Source: Amycolatopsis sp. FBCC-B4732
Lineage (GTDB): Bacteria; Actinomycetota; Actinomycetes; Mycobacteriales; Pseudonocardiaceae
Direction of reading: 5' to 3'
Assembly: GCF_023008405.1 (NCBI RefSeq)
Contig: NZ_CP095376.1
Location: 9,094,501-9,158,500 of the forward strand
DNA length: 64,000 bases
Position numbers and translations under genes: made by a program. Positions 63,138 through 64,000 of this stretch are shown here, piece by piece; positions within the stretch are counted from its first letter, which is position 1, and every line of letters starts with the position of its first letter. The notes beneath the pieces are model-generated. The model was not told the DNA's origin, searched no databases, and saw only the letters and a program-made list of their open reading frames with translations.

Positions 63138-64000
63138 TCAGGCCTTCTTCAGCTCCCGCGCGATCACCATCCGCTGGATCTGGTTCGTGCCCTCGAAGAT
63201 CTGCGGCACCTTCGCCTCCCGCATGTACCGCTCCACCGGGAAGTCCCGCGTGTACCCCGCCCCGCCGAGGACCTGGACCGCGTCCGTCGTCACCTTCATC
63301 GCGCCGTCCGTGGCCACCAGCTTCGCGATCGACGCCTGGCGCTGGAACGGCAGCCCGCGGTCGCGCCGCCGCGCCGCCTCCAGGTAGCAAGCCCGCGAAG
63401 ACTCCACCGTCGCCGCCATGTCGGCCAACAGGAACTCCACGCCCTGGAAGTCGATGATCGCGCGGCCGAACTGCGAACGACCCTTCGCGTACGCCACGGC
63501 CTCGTCGAGCGCCGCCTGGGCCAGCCCGACCGCGCACGCCGCGATCCCGAGCCGCCCCGAGCTGAGCGACGACAGTGCGATGCGGAGCCCGTCACCCGCC
63601 GAACCCAGCAGCCGCGACGCCGGTACGCGGGCGCCGTCGAAGATCAGCTGGGCGGTCGGGGAGCCGGTGAGGCCCATCTTCCGCTCGCGCGGTGCCGCCG
63701 AAAGGCCTTCGGTGGCCCCGTCGACCAGCAGGCACGAGATCTCGTCGGAGCCGGTGCGGACCATCGTCGTGTAGAAGTCGGCCACACCCGCGTGCGTGAT
63801 CCACGCCTTCGTCCCGTTGACGACGTAGTCCGAGCCGTCCAGCCGGGCGCGGGTCGTCAGGGCCGCCGCGTCCGAGCCGGCCTGGGTCTCCGAGAGCGCG
63901 TACGCGCCCAGCAGCGAGCCTTCGAGCATGTCGGGGAACCACTCGTCGCGCTGCGCATCGGTCCCGTACTCCGCCAGCGCGTAGCAGGACATCGTGTGCA
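63138..64000 (-). CDS. Acyl-CoA dehydrogenase (partial, C-terminal part)
   Basis: This frame continues past the window edge; about 287 C-terminal residues are visible. It has the acyl-CoA dehydrogenase signatures [14 protein letters not shown] near the visible start, [53 protein letters not shown] and the near-terminal [17 protein letters not shown]. The catalytic Glu is that of FEGTNQ. It oxidises acyl-CoA with FAD. Its normal start lies beyond 64000. Confidence 0.93.
   Translation of the reverse strand, partial: HTMSCYALAEYGTDAQRDEWFPDMLEGSLLGAYALSETQAGSDAAALTTRARLDGSDYVVNGTKAWITHAGVADFYTTMVRTGSDEISCLLVDGATEGLSAAPRERKMGLTGSPTAQLIFDGARVPASRLLGSAGDGLRIALSSLSSGRLGIAACAVGLAQAALDEAVAYAKGRSQFGRAIIDFQGVEFLLADMAATVESSRACYLEAARRRDRGLPFQRQASIAKLVATDGAMKVTTDAVQVLGGAGYTRDFPVERYMREAKVPQIFEGTNQIQRMVIARELKKA

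Overview
This window is high-G+C actinobacterial chromosome, with strong third-position G/C and many GTG/TTG starts. Gene content and order point to the Pseudonocardiaceae, most likely an Amycolatopsis-like organism; the genus is my inference. I see no rRNA, tRNA, insertion sequence, integrase, phage gene or CRISPR array. It reads as stable core or near-core chromosome with lineage-specific cassettes.

Layout. 1-5 kb: an acyl-CoA synthetase, a secreted HAF-repeat protein, a TetR/R2-like ligand-binding oxidase pair and a HAD phosphatase. 5-26 kb: a block whose order matches, as I recall it, the mycobacterial cspB to sepH region: cold-shock protein, DUF2771 lipoprotein, MFS protein, DUF3027 protein, DUF2530 protein, MarR, TrmH-type RNA methyltransferase, DUF2537 protein and SepH. 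Within it sit a sacsin-type ATPase, an AzgA-like purine permease, arylamine N-acetyltransferase, superoxide dismutase, a TetR/heme oxygenase pair with an iron-box-like site, and a GCS2-family ligase. 27-35 kb: a block lying between sepH and serC, with a two-component system, a lipoprotein/adaptor/MacB-like ABC cassette, a Tat-exported amidohydrolase and a GT87 glycosyltransferase. 35-46 kb: serC, a class C beta-lactamase-like hydrolase, an ABC-2 exporter with its own NarL-type two-component system, an EphD-like hydrolase/SDR fusion with a TetR gene, and citrate synthase. 47-51 kb: a urease operon ureABCFGD. 51-64 kb: TetR, an NCS1 permease divergent from pdxH, an MFS exporter, a DUF3558 lipoprotein, a tandem pair of metallo-beta-lactamase-fold genes with their TetR regulator, aldose 1-epimerase, a GNAT, an amidohydrolase, an intact Uma2 gene next to a Uma2 copy broken by one nonsense codon, and the C-terminal part of an acyl-CoA dehydrogenase.

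How the genes work together. Most operons are compact, with ATGA/GTGA/TTGA start-stop overlaps. Several convergent pairs overlap by exactly 4 nt at palindromic or near-palindromic stop codons. Oxidative-stress and iron functions cluster at 19-22 kb (SOD, heme oxygenase, two iron-box-like sites). Two separate ABC exporter plus sensor-kinase modules suggest envelope-stress or drug responses.

The least ordinary material is non-coding. There is a four-copy dispersed GC-rich element, one copy of which sits inside a terminator stem. A family of ATGAACGA-type palindromes brackets one cassette. An 11-bp palindrome TCCACWGTGGA recurs inside coding sequence. A near-consensus iron box lies at 19.03 kb next to a possible small RNA or leaderless micro-ORF. 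A degenerate repeat tract appears to derive from the 3' end of a response-regulator gene.
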